Part shown: positions 10,820 to 23,819 of the stretch, one piece after another | How positions within the stretch are numbered: position 1 is the first letter of the stretch | Layout: every line of letters begins with the position of its first letter | Assembly: GCA_933207985.1 (NCBI GenBank) | Contig: OW240920.1 | Coordinates: forward strand, 133,190,850-133,254,849 | From: Pelobates cultripes | Lineage: Eukaryota; Chordata; Amphibia; Anura; Pelobatidae | Direction of reading: 5' to 3' | DNA: 64,000 bases | Notes under the pieces: generated by a model | Told to the model about the DNA's origin: nothing | Databases searched by the model: none | The model's input: the letters and a program-made list of their open reading frames with translations, nothing else | Made by a program: the position numbers and the translations under genes

Positions 10820-13549
10820 TACATAGCTGAAAAGAGACTTGCGTCCATCAAGTTCAGCCTTCCTCACATGTTTTTGCTGTTGATTCAAAAGAAGGCAAAA
10901 AAAATAAAAATTTTGCTACAAACTAGGAAAAATGTCCTTCTTGACCCCAACATAGCAGCCAGATGTCTCCTTGATCAAGCAGCTATTACCTCACTAATTA
11001 GATATTATATCCCTGTATGTTATGTTTTTGCAAGTATTTATCCAATTGAAGTTTAAATATCTGTATGGACTCTGATAAAACCATAAATGCCATATCCTTA
11101 TTACTCTTACTGTAAAAAAAAACTTTTCTTTGCCTTAGATGAAATCTCCTTTCTTCCAGCCTAAATGTTTGACCTCGTGTCCTATGTATAGCTCTGTTTT
11201 TGAATAGATTTCCAGATAATGGTTTGTACTGGCCCCGAATATATTTGTATAATGTTATCATATCCCCTCTGAGGCGCCGTTTGTCCAAACTAAAGATATT
11301 ACTTTTTTTTTAAAACCTTTCTTCGTAACTAAAATGCTCCATTCCTTTTATCAATTTTGTAGCTTGTCTCTGCACTTTTTCTATAGATGATATCCTTCTT
11401 TAGAACAGGTGCCCAAAATTGCACAGCGTATTCAAGGTGTGGTCTTACCAGCAATTTATAAAGAGGCAAAATTATATTTTCGGGGTGCGGGGCCGGACCG
11501 CCATGCTAACCGGTCGCATGCAGGAGAGGCATGCAAAGAGCAGAGTTATACTGGAAAAAGTGAGCCCACGACTGCAAACTGTACTACTAGATATTGCTAA
11601 ATCAAAGCTTAATATGTATTGCCTCCCTAGCTAATACCTACTTAACTCCACTCTAATTACTATGTCTATCCACTGTCTACTTTTTTACTCAACAAAATAA
11701 AAAAATTGTGCCATATATTCATATGCCATGTTTTGATTGTTATGCCTGTTATTGCTTACGACTGCTATCGTGGCTGAGTAGGCCTATTGTTATATCATGC
11801 ACAACAGAAAATTAAAGAATTTAAAAAAATATATATATAAATTTTCATTCCGAGAATTTATGCCCTTATTTATAAATAACAAGACCTTGCTGGCCTTAGC
11901 AACTGCAGATTGACATTACATATTGCTGCCTAATGTGTTGTCTATACCAATTCCCAAATCCTTCTCATGTGTGATTATCCTTAATTCACTACCATTTAGG
12001 GTGTAAGTTGCTTGTGCATTCTTGACCCCGAAGTGCATAACTTTGCATTTTTCTACATTAAATTTCATAGTACCCAATCTATCCAAACCCCTCTGCAGCA
12101 AAGCAATATCCTGCTTACATTTTATTACTTTACAAAGTTTTGTGTCATCTGCAAACACTGAAACATGGCTTTCAATCCCTATTTCAAAATCATTTATAAA
12201 CAGAAGCAGTCCCAAAACAGAACCCTGATCGACACCAATTACCACTTTGGTCCTGCCTGAAAACGTACCATTAATGACAACTCGTTGTCATTAAGCCAAT
12301 GTTCTACCTAAGAACAAGAATAATCATCTAGACCAATTTATTTTAGTTTGAAGACTAACCCATTGTGAGGAACCGTATCAAATGCCTTGGCAAAATCCAA
12401 GTAGATCACATCCACTGCAACACCCTGATCTATACTTCTACTTCTTTGTAGAATGCAATTAGGTTAGTTTTACATGACCTATGATTCATAAAACCATGCT
12501 GATTATTGCTAAAAACAATGTTCTTCCCAATGAGTTATTATCCCTTAATAGCCCTTCAAATATTTTCCGTGTCACAGAAGTTAAGCTCAAAGGTCTATAA
12601 TTTCCAGGCAAGGATTTTGAACCCTTTTTAAATATAGGAACAACATATGTCTTCCTCTAATCCTTCAGTACAATACCTGAAAGAAAAGAATCTTTAAAAA
12701 TTAAATACAGAGGTTCACTTATTTCCCCACTTAGCTCCTTAAGTACTCATGGGTGAATACCGTCAGGCACCGGAGCTTTATTTACCTTAAATTTTCTTTA
12801 ACAGCTATAGCACCTTCTCTCGAGTTATCCAATCACAAGTTATCTGGAAGTTTTTTGCAGCAATCATTTGCTTTGCATATCTCTTGCCATAGGATCCTCA
12901 TTGTTATATACTGAAGAAAAATAGTTATTTAAAATGTCTGCCTTTTTCTGGTCTTCATTAGCTAACAGACCCATCTCTGTTTCCAGTGTACCTACACTTT
13001 CATTTTTTGTGTTTTTAGAATTGATGTACTTGAAAAAAAAAATCGGGGCTGGTTTTGCATTCTTTGGCTATCAATTTCTCATTTTCTAGTTTAACCACTT
13101 CAGTTGCCTTTTTGCAAGCATTATTGGCTTCCTTATGTCTTATATAGGATGCCTTAAAATGCCCTTTTCTTATTTTTAATCTCTTGTTTTACTTCTCTAC
13201 TAATCCACATTGGTATCAATTTGTTTCTTTTATATTTATTACCCAATGGTACATACTGAGAAATGTTCCTTTCTAATATTTGTTTGAATAGTTTCCATTT
13301 ATCCTCAGTGTTTTTGTCACTAAGGAGTTGATGCCAGTCGACATGTTGTAGAGCTGCCCTAATCTTATTGAAATTGGCTTTTTTTTAATTATACGTTTTA
13401 GTATACCCCACATGCTTTTTCTTTTTTGAGTTTATTAAAAAAAAGTTACCATATTGTGATCACTATTTCCCAAATGCTCCCCTACTTGAATGTTGGACAA
13501 GCATCCTTTCTAGTTGGTGCTTGTACCAGTTGTGACATAAAGGTGTCAT
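10820..13549 (-). mobile_element. CR1-clade LINE, degraded
   Basis: Minus-strand reverse transcriptase is recognisable between 12245 and 11916: GVDQGSVLG, then VSVFADDTKLCKVIKC with the FADD catalytic box, then FNVEKCKVMHFG and LNGSEL. This word order is typical of CR1 ORF2. Flanking sequence to about 13549 continues as the upstream part of ORF2 with many stops, and 10830-11300 as the 3' region. Premature stops and frameshifts make it dead. It sits between the two arms of the foldback at 10531-14306. The 5' boundary is approximate. Confidence 0.75.
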
Positions 13550-13812
13550 TGCCAAGGATCACAACTTGCCAACTTGATAGATAGTTAAGTAACATGTCCT
13601 GGTCGACTTGTGAAAAGATGTAGTTCGATATGAGCAGTGTTGCCCCTGACGCGCGTTTCACCTTTCAGCTCATCAGCCTTTCAGCCCCATGATGAGATGA
13701 GAGGTGAAACGCACATCAGGGGCAACACTGTTCATATCGAACTACATCTTTTCACATGTTGGGACATGTTACTTAACTATCTATCAAGTTGGCAAGTTGT
13801 GATCCTTGCAAT
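13550..13812. repeat. Near-perfect palindrome with head-to-head hammerhead-like cores
   Basis: Arms of about 125 bp (13550-13675 and 13685-13812) pair from AAGGATCACAACTTGCCAAC inward. The minus strand of the left arm carries CTGATGA (13676-13670) and GAAACGCGCG. The right arm carries TGATGAG…GAAACGCAC on the plus strand. The motif resembles the catalytic core of a hammerhead ribozyme. The unit is not coding. Confidence 0.7.
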
Positions 13813-14067
13813 ACGCATTTTACACCAGTAAAGCGTAATTTTGGACAAGCTTCCATTTAAAGTAATCTTTGGCGGGAGGTGTGTGTATACCTAGTAGCAT
13901 TATAGGGATAGTACTTTTATTAAGGGGTGCCCTCAAAGGCACAATAGGGCCAAACTTTACATATGAGTATGGAGTCCTAATGTTCCCTTGCTCTCCTCCC
14001 TTGAACACTAGAGTGAGAACACAGACACCACTAATCCTTTTGATACATTGTTGCATGACATATGGCA

Positions 14068-14306
14068 ACACTATTATTCCCATATTATGCTAACTACTAA
14101 CCACCTGATACTATATTTTACCCGTCATACCGAATGAGCTATTTGATATATAGAGGCCAAGTTACCTCTATATGTTTTTTTTATATTATTATTTTGTTTT
14201 GGTTTTTCTGTTTGCTGATTAGGCAGTCTACAACAAATCTGCGAAGGTACCAATGAGACACCATGTCACCATTTAGTAGATATTCCTAATATGGATTCGT
14301 TCACGT
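14068..14306. repeat. Right arm of the foldback
   Basis: Inverted copy of 10531-10819. The central part 14103-14176 matches the palindromic core (CACCTGATACTATATTTTAC). Confidence 0.7.
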
Positions 14307-14527
14307 CCTCATTTTTTCTGTACATTCATATGTAGGGCTTACCCCCATTTAGGAGGATCTTTACATATCGGCTCATAGCTTCTCCTCCCCTTTTTCTTTT
14401 TCGTATAAGTGTAATGCCATAATAGTTACAATTTTATTTTATTTCACAGACTGCCATACTGTCTTCAAGGTGACATAAGCCCTGTAAATTACTTTGTTAA
14501 ATGTCCAAGTTTAAAAAGTGCATTTAA

Positions 14528-14830
14528 TATACACTGATCAACCACAACATTAAAACCACTAACAATGGCAACTGTCAAGGGGTGGGCTATATCAGGCAGC
14601 AAGTGAACAATCAGTTCTTGAATGTAATGTGTTGAAAGTAGGTAAAACGAAAGTGAAAAGATCTGAGTGAATTTGATGAGGGCCAAGGAGTAATGGCTAG
14701 ATGACTGGGTCAGAGCTGTTCCAAACGGCCTTGTGGGGGTCCTGGCATGCAGTGCTTAGTACATACCAAAACATGGACTATGGGTGAACTGGCATTGGGG
14801 TCATGGGCACCCAAGGCTCATGGATGTATG
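14528..14830 (+). mobile_element. Left end of a Tc1/mariner-like transposon, truncated
   Basis: Starts ATACACTGATCAACCACAAC, the kind of terminus found on a widespread fish and frog Tc1-like family, and continues into its degenerate transposase start (GTCAAGGGGTGGGCTATATC; GACTGGGTCAGAGC). No right end is nearby, so this is a decayed fragment. Confidence 0.65.
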
Positions 14831-16486
14831 TGGGTGTGAAGTCTAAGAGAAAATTTTAGAAAAGACAAAACTATTGAATCCGTAGGAGTCTCTACGACTG
14901 TCTCTAGTGGCTGTCAGTCAGATAACTGGAGGTGCTTCCGGGTGTTGAACGGACTTTTGGTCGCCTAAACGGCGCTGTAATCAGCACTGGTGACTTAAAT
15001 TTTTTTTTTAACCATTTACATGCCTACGGGGGTGGGGGGAAGGGAATAGGGCTCTATAGTGTTAGGAATGCAGCTTTGTATTCTTAACACTATATAATTC
15101 CTTTAAGAGGTATTGGTGACATATCCCCACCCCTGTTTCAACCCTGCAGCTCAAAACATTGCCATTCTGAGGGAACAGTAATATTTTCATTGCAGGGTTA
15201 ACCTGCCTCTAGTGGGAAGCAGTAAAATTGAGTAAAACGTAGAGATGAACGCCTTGGCTTTGCTGGATTATTTATTACAGAGCTATTAAAGTTTGGGTTT
15301 CATATTGCCCTATAAATCCCATATTGGTGAATTACATACTACTCTATAAGAGTCTTCTCTCTCTTTTTGTTTTTAGATTTGCAGATTATGTCCTGATTTC
15401 GAAATTTACATCTCTAAGTATACATTGCATTAACTTGTTTATTTGGTATGGTATGATGTGTGCTATCACCCTTATTCTTTAATGACTCATTGACTTTGTC
15501 CTAAGGTTTATCCTTTTAAAAAATAAAAGGAAATAGAGGTGCTTTCCAATGCCATGATTCAATAGAGTTTGGGAAAGTACAGGGAAGAGATAATATGTAT
15601 CTAGGTCATGTGGGAGAACCCCAACTGGGTACCTCTGCCAATCACACTTCCTAGTATCACTGAGTACTATAAGTACAGCACCAGACATCATAACCACCAT
15701 AGCCCCCCTTAGCCTCTGCAGATTGGCTGGGGTCTCGCTGTCCCTTCCCACCCTGGACCAACGCCTGGATCCAGCTCCAAGTGAGAAGACCTCTCCTCCA
15801 AGAGAGTATAATAATCCAAAGAGCAGTATAGCAATTCCCACAGATGCTGGGAAGTAGTCTGTTTAATGGAAGCACAGTCACAGAATTTATACAAGTTACA
15901 AACTCCTCCTCTGTACCTGAGAGATATTTGAGTCAGGAACTGTACTAACTCAATTATTTCCAGGTACAGAAAAACACACATTTTTCAGACACCCCAAAAG
16001 TACCCCCAAAACACATGAAAACCCCACAAAAGTCACATTCCCTAATAGCCCTGATCTGGATGACCAACTTATCCAAACATCACCCAGTTCGGTTCAGGGG
16101 TTCGGGTTTTTCATGGAAGTCAATTATTTGACTGACCGCACACATGATCCTATTATGTTATTGCACCCAGCATTACAGGAGATTTTAGGTCTGTATACAA
16201 AGACGTGCCTTTAACCTAAATCCTTCCAGACATATTCCTACATTGTCTTATGAAAAATCAGTTTCAACTGTTAATGTGAAACAGATGTAAAACTGTGTTT
16301 GCAAATCCAGTACTACAAAAGAAATCCTTAGGTGGGGATTATTCCACTCACGCCTGGTTCATAGAGTAGTGTGGCTGCTCTATACATTGTTTCGTTTTAC
16401 CTTTTACTTCTATTTTATCTACTGAGAACACTATGGGCCCTCTTTTTTCTTTCATAAGTCCTGCATTACAAACATCGCTAGAAGGA
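14831..16486. other. Non-coding; MITE remnants
   Basis: No gene seen. 14880-15113 resembles the inner part and right end of the TTAA-type MITEs (CTATAGTGTTAGGAATG…CCTTTAAG). 15163-15285 is repeated, diverged, at 20040-20155 (TTTTCATTGCAGGGTTAAC). 15480-16480 is unrecognised. Confidence 0.4.
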
Positions 16487-16573
16487 TATCCTACATGTGG
16501 GGAGTTTAAATACCACTATATGCTGTTTTACTCAGAGCTGGTTATAGCTCTCTCTATTGTAAGTTGGCACGCT
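16487..16573 (+). repeat. Direct repeat, copy 1
   Basis: About 85 bp (from ATCCTACATGTGGGGAGTTT to AGTTGGCAC) recurs with mismatches at 18574-18660, one copy on either side of the hAT-type element at 16614-18459. Confidence 0.7.
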
Positions 16574-16605
16574 TAGGACCTCAGTGTTTGTTTGTAGCTG
16601 TAGGT

Positions 16606-18467
16606 GTCATACGCAGGGCCGTCTTTAATAATGATTGGGCCCGGGCAAGCATTTGATAGGGCCCCCTGACCCTAACTCCCTGGCATGCAATCACGATCTC
16701 GACTTCCCAACGCAGTAACGGAACCATTTTCCCATGCTTGCAGAGTTGTATTTAGCACTGAGTTGTGTTTGTGTGTTTGAATGGAAGCATGTTTTTGTAT
16801 GGAGTGTGTTTGTGTAAATGTTGGGGTGTGTTTGTAGGTGGTGTTGGTGTTTGAATGCAAGCATGCATCTGTGTATTTTTTTTAAAATGCTGGGTGTGTT
16901 ATATATATTTTTGGTGTTTAACACAAAGATGTATTTGTATATATTGTTGAGGTTTCAATGCAGGACTGTGTTTGTATGTAGTGTTGAAGGTTGAATGCAG
17001 GGGTGTACTTGTGTGTAGTGTTGGCGATTTGAATGATGAGATGTACGTACATGTACACATACACTGCCACACACACACACTGTGATACACAAATACACAC
17101 TGAAACACATGCAGATACATAGATATAAACACTGACACTCACACTAACACACAAGCAGATACAGACTGACACAGATACACACACTAACACATACAGACAC
17201 ACAGATACACAACCTGACACACATATGGAGACAAATATACAAACACTGACACATATGAATACTCAGACACACTGATACATATACTGACACACATGTAGAT
17301 ACACAGATAAAAACACTGACTACATACAGATGCACACACACAGATATACAAACGCAGGTACACACACTGACAACGTACAGATACATAAATACATACAATG
17401 ATAACTTACAGATACACACACTGACACACATACAGACACGCATATACAAAACCTGAGACACATGCAAAGACACACAGACCACATAGAGAAACAGATATAC
17501 TAAATACAGATACACAGATATACATACTGACAGACATAATGACACACTGACATAGTGACACACACTGACAGACATACTGATACACACACAGACGCACACA
17601 GACACCCTGACAGACATACTCACACACACACATACTTAGATACACACAGACATACTAAGATACACACAAATACTGACACACACATGCAACGTTTACATTT
17701 TTACACATTGACAGGCATACTGACACAGTGACAGACAAACTGACATGCACACTCACAGACAAACTGAAACGCACAGACAGACATACTGACACGCAAAGAC
17801 AGACATACTGACACACACAGACAAACTGACATGCACAGACAGACAAACTGACACGCACAGACATACTGACATACACACATAAGCCCTGACAGACATACTG
17901 ACACACATACTCACACACACAGATTTACTGACACACACAGACACCCTGACACACAAATACCCTGACAGACAAACTCACACACATACACACATACTAAGAC
18001 ACACACAGAAACCCTGACATACATACTCACACACATACTAAGACACACACAGACATACTGACTCACACACATGCAAAGTTTACATTTATAAAGTCACCCT
18101 CCAGCCCTACCTTATGGGTTCCCTGGGGTCCAGTGGCAGGCTGAGGTCGTTGGGAGTGTGAGGCTCCTGCACTCCAGATCCCTCCTGACGGCCTCCTCCT
18201 CCTTCCTCCCGCGCGGCTTCATTCTATCTGGGAGGAAGTGACTTACGGCAGTCACTTCCTCCCAGCCTGCTGCCGTAAAACAAGGGGGCCAAAGTGCCGA
18301 CCGGGGCCTCTTAGTGTGGGGGCTCCCGGTGCAGCCGCAGCACCGGCGGGCCCAGGGGGTAGCGGACAGCGGGGCCCACGGGGTAGCTGCTTTGGGCTCC
18401 CCAGGAGCAAGTGGGCCCGGGGCAGCTGCCCCGTTTGCCCCGCTTTAAAGACGGCCGTGGTCATACG
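16606..18467. mobile_element. hAT-type non-autonomous element with CA-rich core
   Basis: The element is 16614-18459 (1846 bp). Ends are CAGGGCCGTCTTTAA and the complement of CACGGCCGTCTTTAA, flanked by a perfect 8-bp duplication GTCATACG (16606-16613, 18460-18467). CAG-type termini and 8-bp duplications define hAT elements (established knowledge). No transposase is visible. Its core, 17040-18075, is a degenerate ACACACTGACAGACAT tandem repeat whose long open frames are low-complexity artefacts. The right 350 bp are GC rich. Confidence 0.85.
17040..18075. repeat. CA-rich minisatellite inside the hAT-type element
   Basis: Irregular repeats of ACTGACACACACAGACATACTGACA type over about 1 kb. Minus-strand translations give Cys-Val-Ser strings, which are repeat translations rather than proteins. 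Confidence 0.85.
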
Positions 18468-18573
18468 TTATTGCACCATTGGGTTTTTCCCTTATTTTTA
18501 TGTATTTTATATGCTGACGCATATTTGAGATGTTGAAAGAAGTATTGAAGAAACACCTCCTATTGTCCAGCTA

Positions 18574-18660
18574 TATCCTGCATGTGGGGAGTTTCAAATA
18601 CCACTGTATGCCGTTTTACCTAGAGCTGGGCATAGCTCTGTATATTGTGAGTTGGCACTT
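18574..18660 (+). repeat. Direct repeat, copy 2
   Basis: Partner of 16487-16573. Confidence 0.7.
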
Positions 18661-21589
18661 CTCTATTTCTCTGTTGTCCGTGACAACACATCTCCTAACG
18701 GTTTTGCACTATTGGTCCCTCCCTGTCTTTGCTTTTGTTTTTCATATCAACTACTGAGGACCCAATCAAGAACCAAAGAATACCTATCTAAGGTCCACAT
18801 TGCATTTTCAGAGACTTTTTTGTTGTTGTTCTTCCCTCTTTCTGTATATATTAGCTCTCATTTGTTCCACTTAGCGCACCCTGTATTTTCTGTTCCCTGT
18901 TCTCCCAGATTTGTTGAAGGGTTTGAGGTTTGCCCTTCCCCTCAGGTGTGCAGCTCCATCCACCCCTGTGATTAGTACTGTAGCACTGTTCCACCCCATT
19001 TTTTTCAGACACATGGTCCTATGCCCAAAAGTGTTCCATGAAATCAGTGCTAGCGGTCGGTTAACTTCGGGAACATAAAAACGAAAGAATTACCGAACGT
19101 AGTTTATATTTGAACGATGGAGCTTGTTCCCCTCATCCAGACAAACGATTCCACCGAACAGTGTTCTTCTAGGATCTATTGAAGCAAATGCAGGTGATGA
19201 TGGAAGTCCAGCAGTGTTCGGGAGCTCCAGTGTACGATTTTAGTTCCATGAATTCGACGACCAGACACCGCTTTCTGCGTTCATGCGAACCAAAGGGCCG
19301 CCACCTCATGGTTGTTCATACGAATTGCGGCCACCCAGACGAACAATTAGAACACTGCGGTTAGAATCATTATGAGATGATGATAGGGCTTAACAAGCTC
19401 TGTGTGGTCCATAGTTTGTGCTTCTGTTCAGTTCCCAAACAGAACAAAATGGAGAAATGGCACGACCAGTCTTTTAACAGGCTTTTTGCAGGGCCCATAG
19501 TTTTTGGGCAGGAGGCTAGCCAACAGGCCCCTCCAGGAACACATGGCAGAGGCATTTCTGCCACAGGTCACAATACTATGAGACAATATTTTTAGTTGTT
19601 AGCAACTTAGAAGTGTGTTCCTTTTTACAGTTTAGCCCAAGTAACATCTGCATTAATACAGGGTCAATGTGTCTTCAACATTGTGACTCTAAACCCACCT
19701 ATTGAATGTCTTACCCCTTTTAGCTGTTTTTCTGTATCTTGTCCCCTGTTTTGAATGTCTTACCCTCTTTAGTGCATCGTATCTTCCTCTTTGCCCCTGG
19801 GTGTGTCTTATAACCCTTTTGGGTGTCTTACACCCTCTTGTGTGTCTCTTACAACCTCACTCCCTCCAGCTCCTTTATATGTCTCTTACTTCCCCACTAT
19901 CCCATTTGTGTGCATCTTTCTCCCCATTTGTGTATCTCTTTCTCCCTCCCTAGTCCCTTTGTGTGTGTCTTACTCCCCCTCAGCCACTTTTCTATGTCGC
20001 TTTCTCTCCCCATCCCCTTGCTGTGTCTCCTGCAGTATGGCAATGTTTTCATTGCAGGGTTAACTTGCCTCTAGTGGGCTGTAATGTGGAGAAAAAACAT
20101 GGAGGTGGAGGCTTAGCAGCAATGGATGATATATTACAGAGCTACTGAAATCTGAGCATGTGTGTGAGGCTGTACACTACAATATGTGAGTTGTTTTTTC
20201 CTTTTGGACTCAGATATCCTGGGTAAACCCGTCACTAAGGTGCCAAGCTCGCTGTGTGATACACAGAGCACAGGGATATGATGTGTTTCCTATACCTGCC
20301 ACTTCCACACAGCCTTCAGCATAACTAGACCTGGAGGCTGGGCTGGAAAGAGGCGCTGCAGCTTGGCCATGCTACATGGAGTTATAAGCAGTAAGCGCAC
20401 TCCTCTCCTGCCGCTCACCTCGCTGTATTGCCCCACTCGCTGTATGCCGGGCTCAATAAAAAATGAGCAGTAGAGACTGTCAATTATTCATTATGGCAAC
20501 TTTAGTAAAACAAAAAATAGCTGATGTGGAAAAATCATTCACCTGAGCTGTAGACACAGTATTTTAACTTGAATTTTGCCATATATATTTTATTTTTCTA
20601 TAATACAGAGCTTAGCAGATACATCACAAAGTATGAAATGATTGACTTTGAAATTCAAATAACGAATTTCAAATTTTTGTTCAAAACAGTCCAACTGAAA
20701 ATATTTTCCAGTTCGACTTAAGGACATATTCCAGAACCAAATCTCGAGGGGCAAAAAAACATAGATATAGAAAAGCAACTCAATGCACATTAGTCCTGCA
20801 GTGTTGGAGAAACTGCAATGATTACCTTGCATGCCTAAGACTGCCTCTACTGGCTGTCAGTCAGACAGCCACCACTAGAAACACTTCCTGCATCATAACA
20901 GAGTTTTGGTCGCCTAACTGATGCTGGACGTCCTCATGCTCTGCACTGCTTTCCTATAATAACTTCCTAATGCTCTAGCCGCGCATGTGCATTAAACCCC
21001 CCATCCGATGACGAGCAGTGAGCACTGCCCTTTCAGTCCGGATGGTACAGGAAACAGAAGTTCCTGTACCGCGGTGCTCACACATTCGCTCCATAAGACG
21101 CACAGACATTTCCCCTTACTTTTAAGCAGGAAAAAAGTGCTTATAGAGCGAAAAATACATTATTTTATAGCAATTTATATTGTGCTCCTTATTGTTATTT
21201 GCAGTTAATGTGACAGATGAAGAGTCCGTATCAGCATATGATTCTTATATTGATGGAATTTGTCAGCCATATTATTATTAATATTATTTATATACCGCCA
21301 GCAAGATCTTTATATTGCTACTCATTTCACTAACACACACAGGTATCTAAAGATGTATCATATTTAGACTTTGCAATTATAGTTATAACACCTCCAACTA
21401 ATAAACTATAACAATTCATATTTCCTACTTTGTCCTTGCTCATTACAGTCTCATTGCTATTCAATGCTCCATTATATTATTTGAAGAATATATACATAAA
21501 GTGGCATTAACTCCTAGAAAATATTTTCCAATTTTAAATCTGAAAATACTGTGCCTCAAAATAAATTAATCGTGTTTTGTTCTTGCTGG
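18661..21589. other. Non-coding; pyrimidine-rich repeat and MITE remnants
   Basis: No gene seen. 19030-19370 is rich in CGAAC/GTTCG words like the Gypsy LTR at 4682-5845 and may be an old LTR. 19690-20040 is a degenerate TGTGTCTCTTA/CCCC repeat, also seen at 27110-27430 and inverted at 45640-45900. 20830-21100 resembles a MITE interior (CTGGCTGTCAGTCAGACAG). 21270-21300 is AT-rich simple sequence. Confidence 0.4.
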
Positions 21590-22290
21590 AATATGAAAGG
21601 GTGAAATGGGACCCAAAGGTGAACAAGGATCTCCATAGCGTCCCATTAGAACGTTCACACCAATTAATCAGAACATTCGCACTTGCAACATTGGTATGAA
21701 ATGGCAAGGGAAGTAATTAAAGAGTACTCCCCTGGGTGGCTGCCATTCGTACCCCGAAAAGGAGGCGCTTCCCTTGTCTGGGTTTCACAACCTCGCGAAC
21801 AGAGGCTAGTCGAGAGAGGAGCCGTTGTGCTCGTCTTTGAGATTGGTGTGGACACTTTTGGGGCACTGGCTAGTTTGGCGGGCTTTTCTGTAGCTGAGGG
21901 AGAAAAAGACTAGCTCTTTTCACGCGGGTGGGCTTTTCTGTGCCTGGGAGACAAAGGGACGGTCCCCTTTTCCCACGCCTGGACTCCCAGGCACAGAGGT
22001 TCCTGGGAAGAAGACCCCCTGGTGTGGGAAACTCTTTGTTTTAGTGGCGGCCTTTCCATATTTGGGAGACAAAAGGATAGCAACCCCCCGTTCCTGCGCT
22101 TGGGCTCCCTGGCATAGAGGGTCCTGGGATAACCCCTGGTTGTGTGTATGGAAGACCTCTTGGGTTTATGCATAAAAGTTGTGTGTGGCCAATAAAAAAT
22201 GTTGTTGTACTTTTTCTTGTTTGAATACTATAGAGTTGGCTGGCCACCTTGGGTCTACTGTTGTCCTGGTGTGGAAGAATTGAGATTTGA
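21590..22290 (+). other. LTR-like unclassified sequence
   Basis: GC-richer block with imperfect inner duplications (GGGCTTTTCTGTGCCTGGGA; CTCCCAGGCACAGAGGTTCC), followed by ATGCATAAAAGTTG and an AATAAA at 22191-22196 on the plus strand. That order of TATA-like box and polyadenylation signal fits an LTR, but I could not find both ends or a target duplication. Confidence 0.3.
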
Positions 22291-22842
22291 GTGGATTATG
22301 TGCAATGCTTGAACCTTTGGAATTTATTCAAGATTTAGGGAACATTTCCATGTTTAAATTATTTGACATATAATACAATTAATAAAGGGCCAACATTTGA
22401 ACATCCACTGACAGATTAAAGTTATAATGTCCGAGGTTACTTTACTTGTGACTCATCTTTTGAGATATATTTCTAGAAATGTCCTTGTGAGAAAATTTTA
22501 TGTAGGGAAGACTACAAAAAAGTAAAAGATAACTTTTCTAAACCTTCAACAGTACACTGTGTCAGATATTGTAAAACATTTTTTAATTAGTAAATTATGT
22601 TGTGTATTTTGGGGTAAAGTATTTGCACTTTGCACATTATGTATTGGTAATGTAATGGTCATTGAGTGATTTTAATATGTTATGAGACATGTGCCTGTGG
22701 TGTTTATATGATAAGGTGGACACGTCGTATTTAAAGGGACACTCCACTTTCCAAGTACAAAATAAGTAAAAAATAAATAAATCACTGTTTAGTATATATA
22801 CCTCAAGTAAAAACTTGCATGCATTTAATTATGCATTTTTTT

Positions 22843-23442
22843 TATTAGATGTACATGGTTTGTGCTGAGTGGCTTGACACTGTGTTTGTGTTTTGCGAAA
22901 ACATTGTCAGTTTGTATGTTACTGCCTTGAATAAATGGAGAGCAGGACCTTAAAGGGACACTATAGTCACCAGAACTACAGCTTAATGTAGTTGTTCTGG
23001 TGAGTATAACAATTTTCTCTGAAAAGGCAGAGTTTACATTGCCCCTAGGGACACTTCCAAGTGGCCAATCCTCAGATGGCCACTGGAGGTGCTACCTGGC
23101 TCAGTGCTGCACAGTAGGCAGCAGTGCCGTTCAGCATCTCCACACACTGCATGGGGACACTGAAATTTCCTCATAGAGATGCATTGATTTAATGCATCTC
23201 TATAAGGAGGTGCTGATTGGCCAAAACGCGTTTGGCCCCGCACTTTGTCGATCTTATCCAATTAAATTATTGGCAATTCTGATGATGTCACCAAGGGGGC
23301 GGACCCGTGCGGCACAGGAAATAAGGTGAGTTTTAATTCATTTTAAGGGGGATAAGGGGGGGAAAGCCACCTAAATGGTGGGTTTTGCACTATAGGGTCA
23401 GGAATACATGGTTGTGTTCCTGGCCCTATAGTGTTCCTTTAA
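22843..23442. repeat. Left arm of a large inverted duplication, containing a TTAA MITE
   Basis: 22843-23411 is the reverse complement of 24832-25416 with few mismatches. It consists of about 107 bp of non-MITE flank (from TATTAGATGTACATGG) and a MITE at 22950-23442. The MITE has TTAA at both ends and AGGGACACTATAG / CTATAGTGTTCCT termini. Confidence 0.85.
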
Positions 23443-23819
23443 ATATCTTAATTGCATACTGGTTTATGGATCTGGGGTCCTTGAATCCTTGACTAAGTGC
23501 TCTACTCATTTTCTGTATATTTATGACTAGTTAGTTAGTGGGACACAGGGGTTCAAGTTCCCATAGCGCCACCCTTGGCACAATGTTTTCCAGACCTCTT
23601 TGATTTCTTTTTGGTCAGTGGTCTTGGTTCTTGGCATATTGGCTCATATATAGGTTTATCATACTTGCTAAGTGCTAATGGTAGGACCAAAATGTGTGTC
23701 GGGCCTTATTCATCCCTTATAGCATTAGGCCAGCATGATGTTTTTAGAAAGAGTTGTAGGAAACTTTGGACTTTTGCTCTATTAGCTTCTATTTTTGTTC
23801 ACTGACATTTCCACGCTCT
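23443..23819. other. Non-coding spacer
   Basis: No recognisable feature. Confidence 0.4.

Noticed and set aside
16918..18000. Several minus-strand open frames of 60-160 codons, Cys-Val-Ser rich
   Set aside because: They are translations of the CA-rich minisatellite in all frames; no domain, no start context, mutually overlapping.
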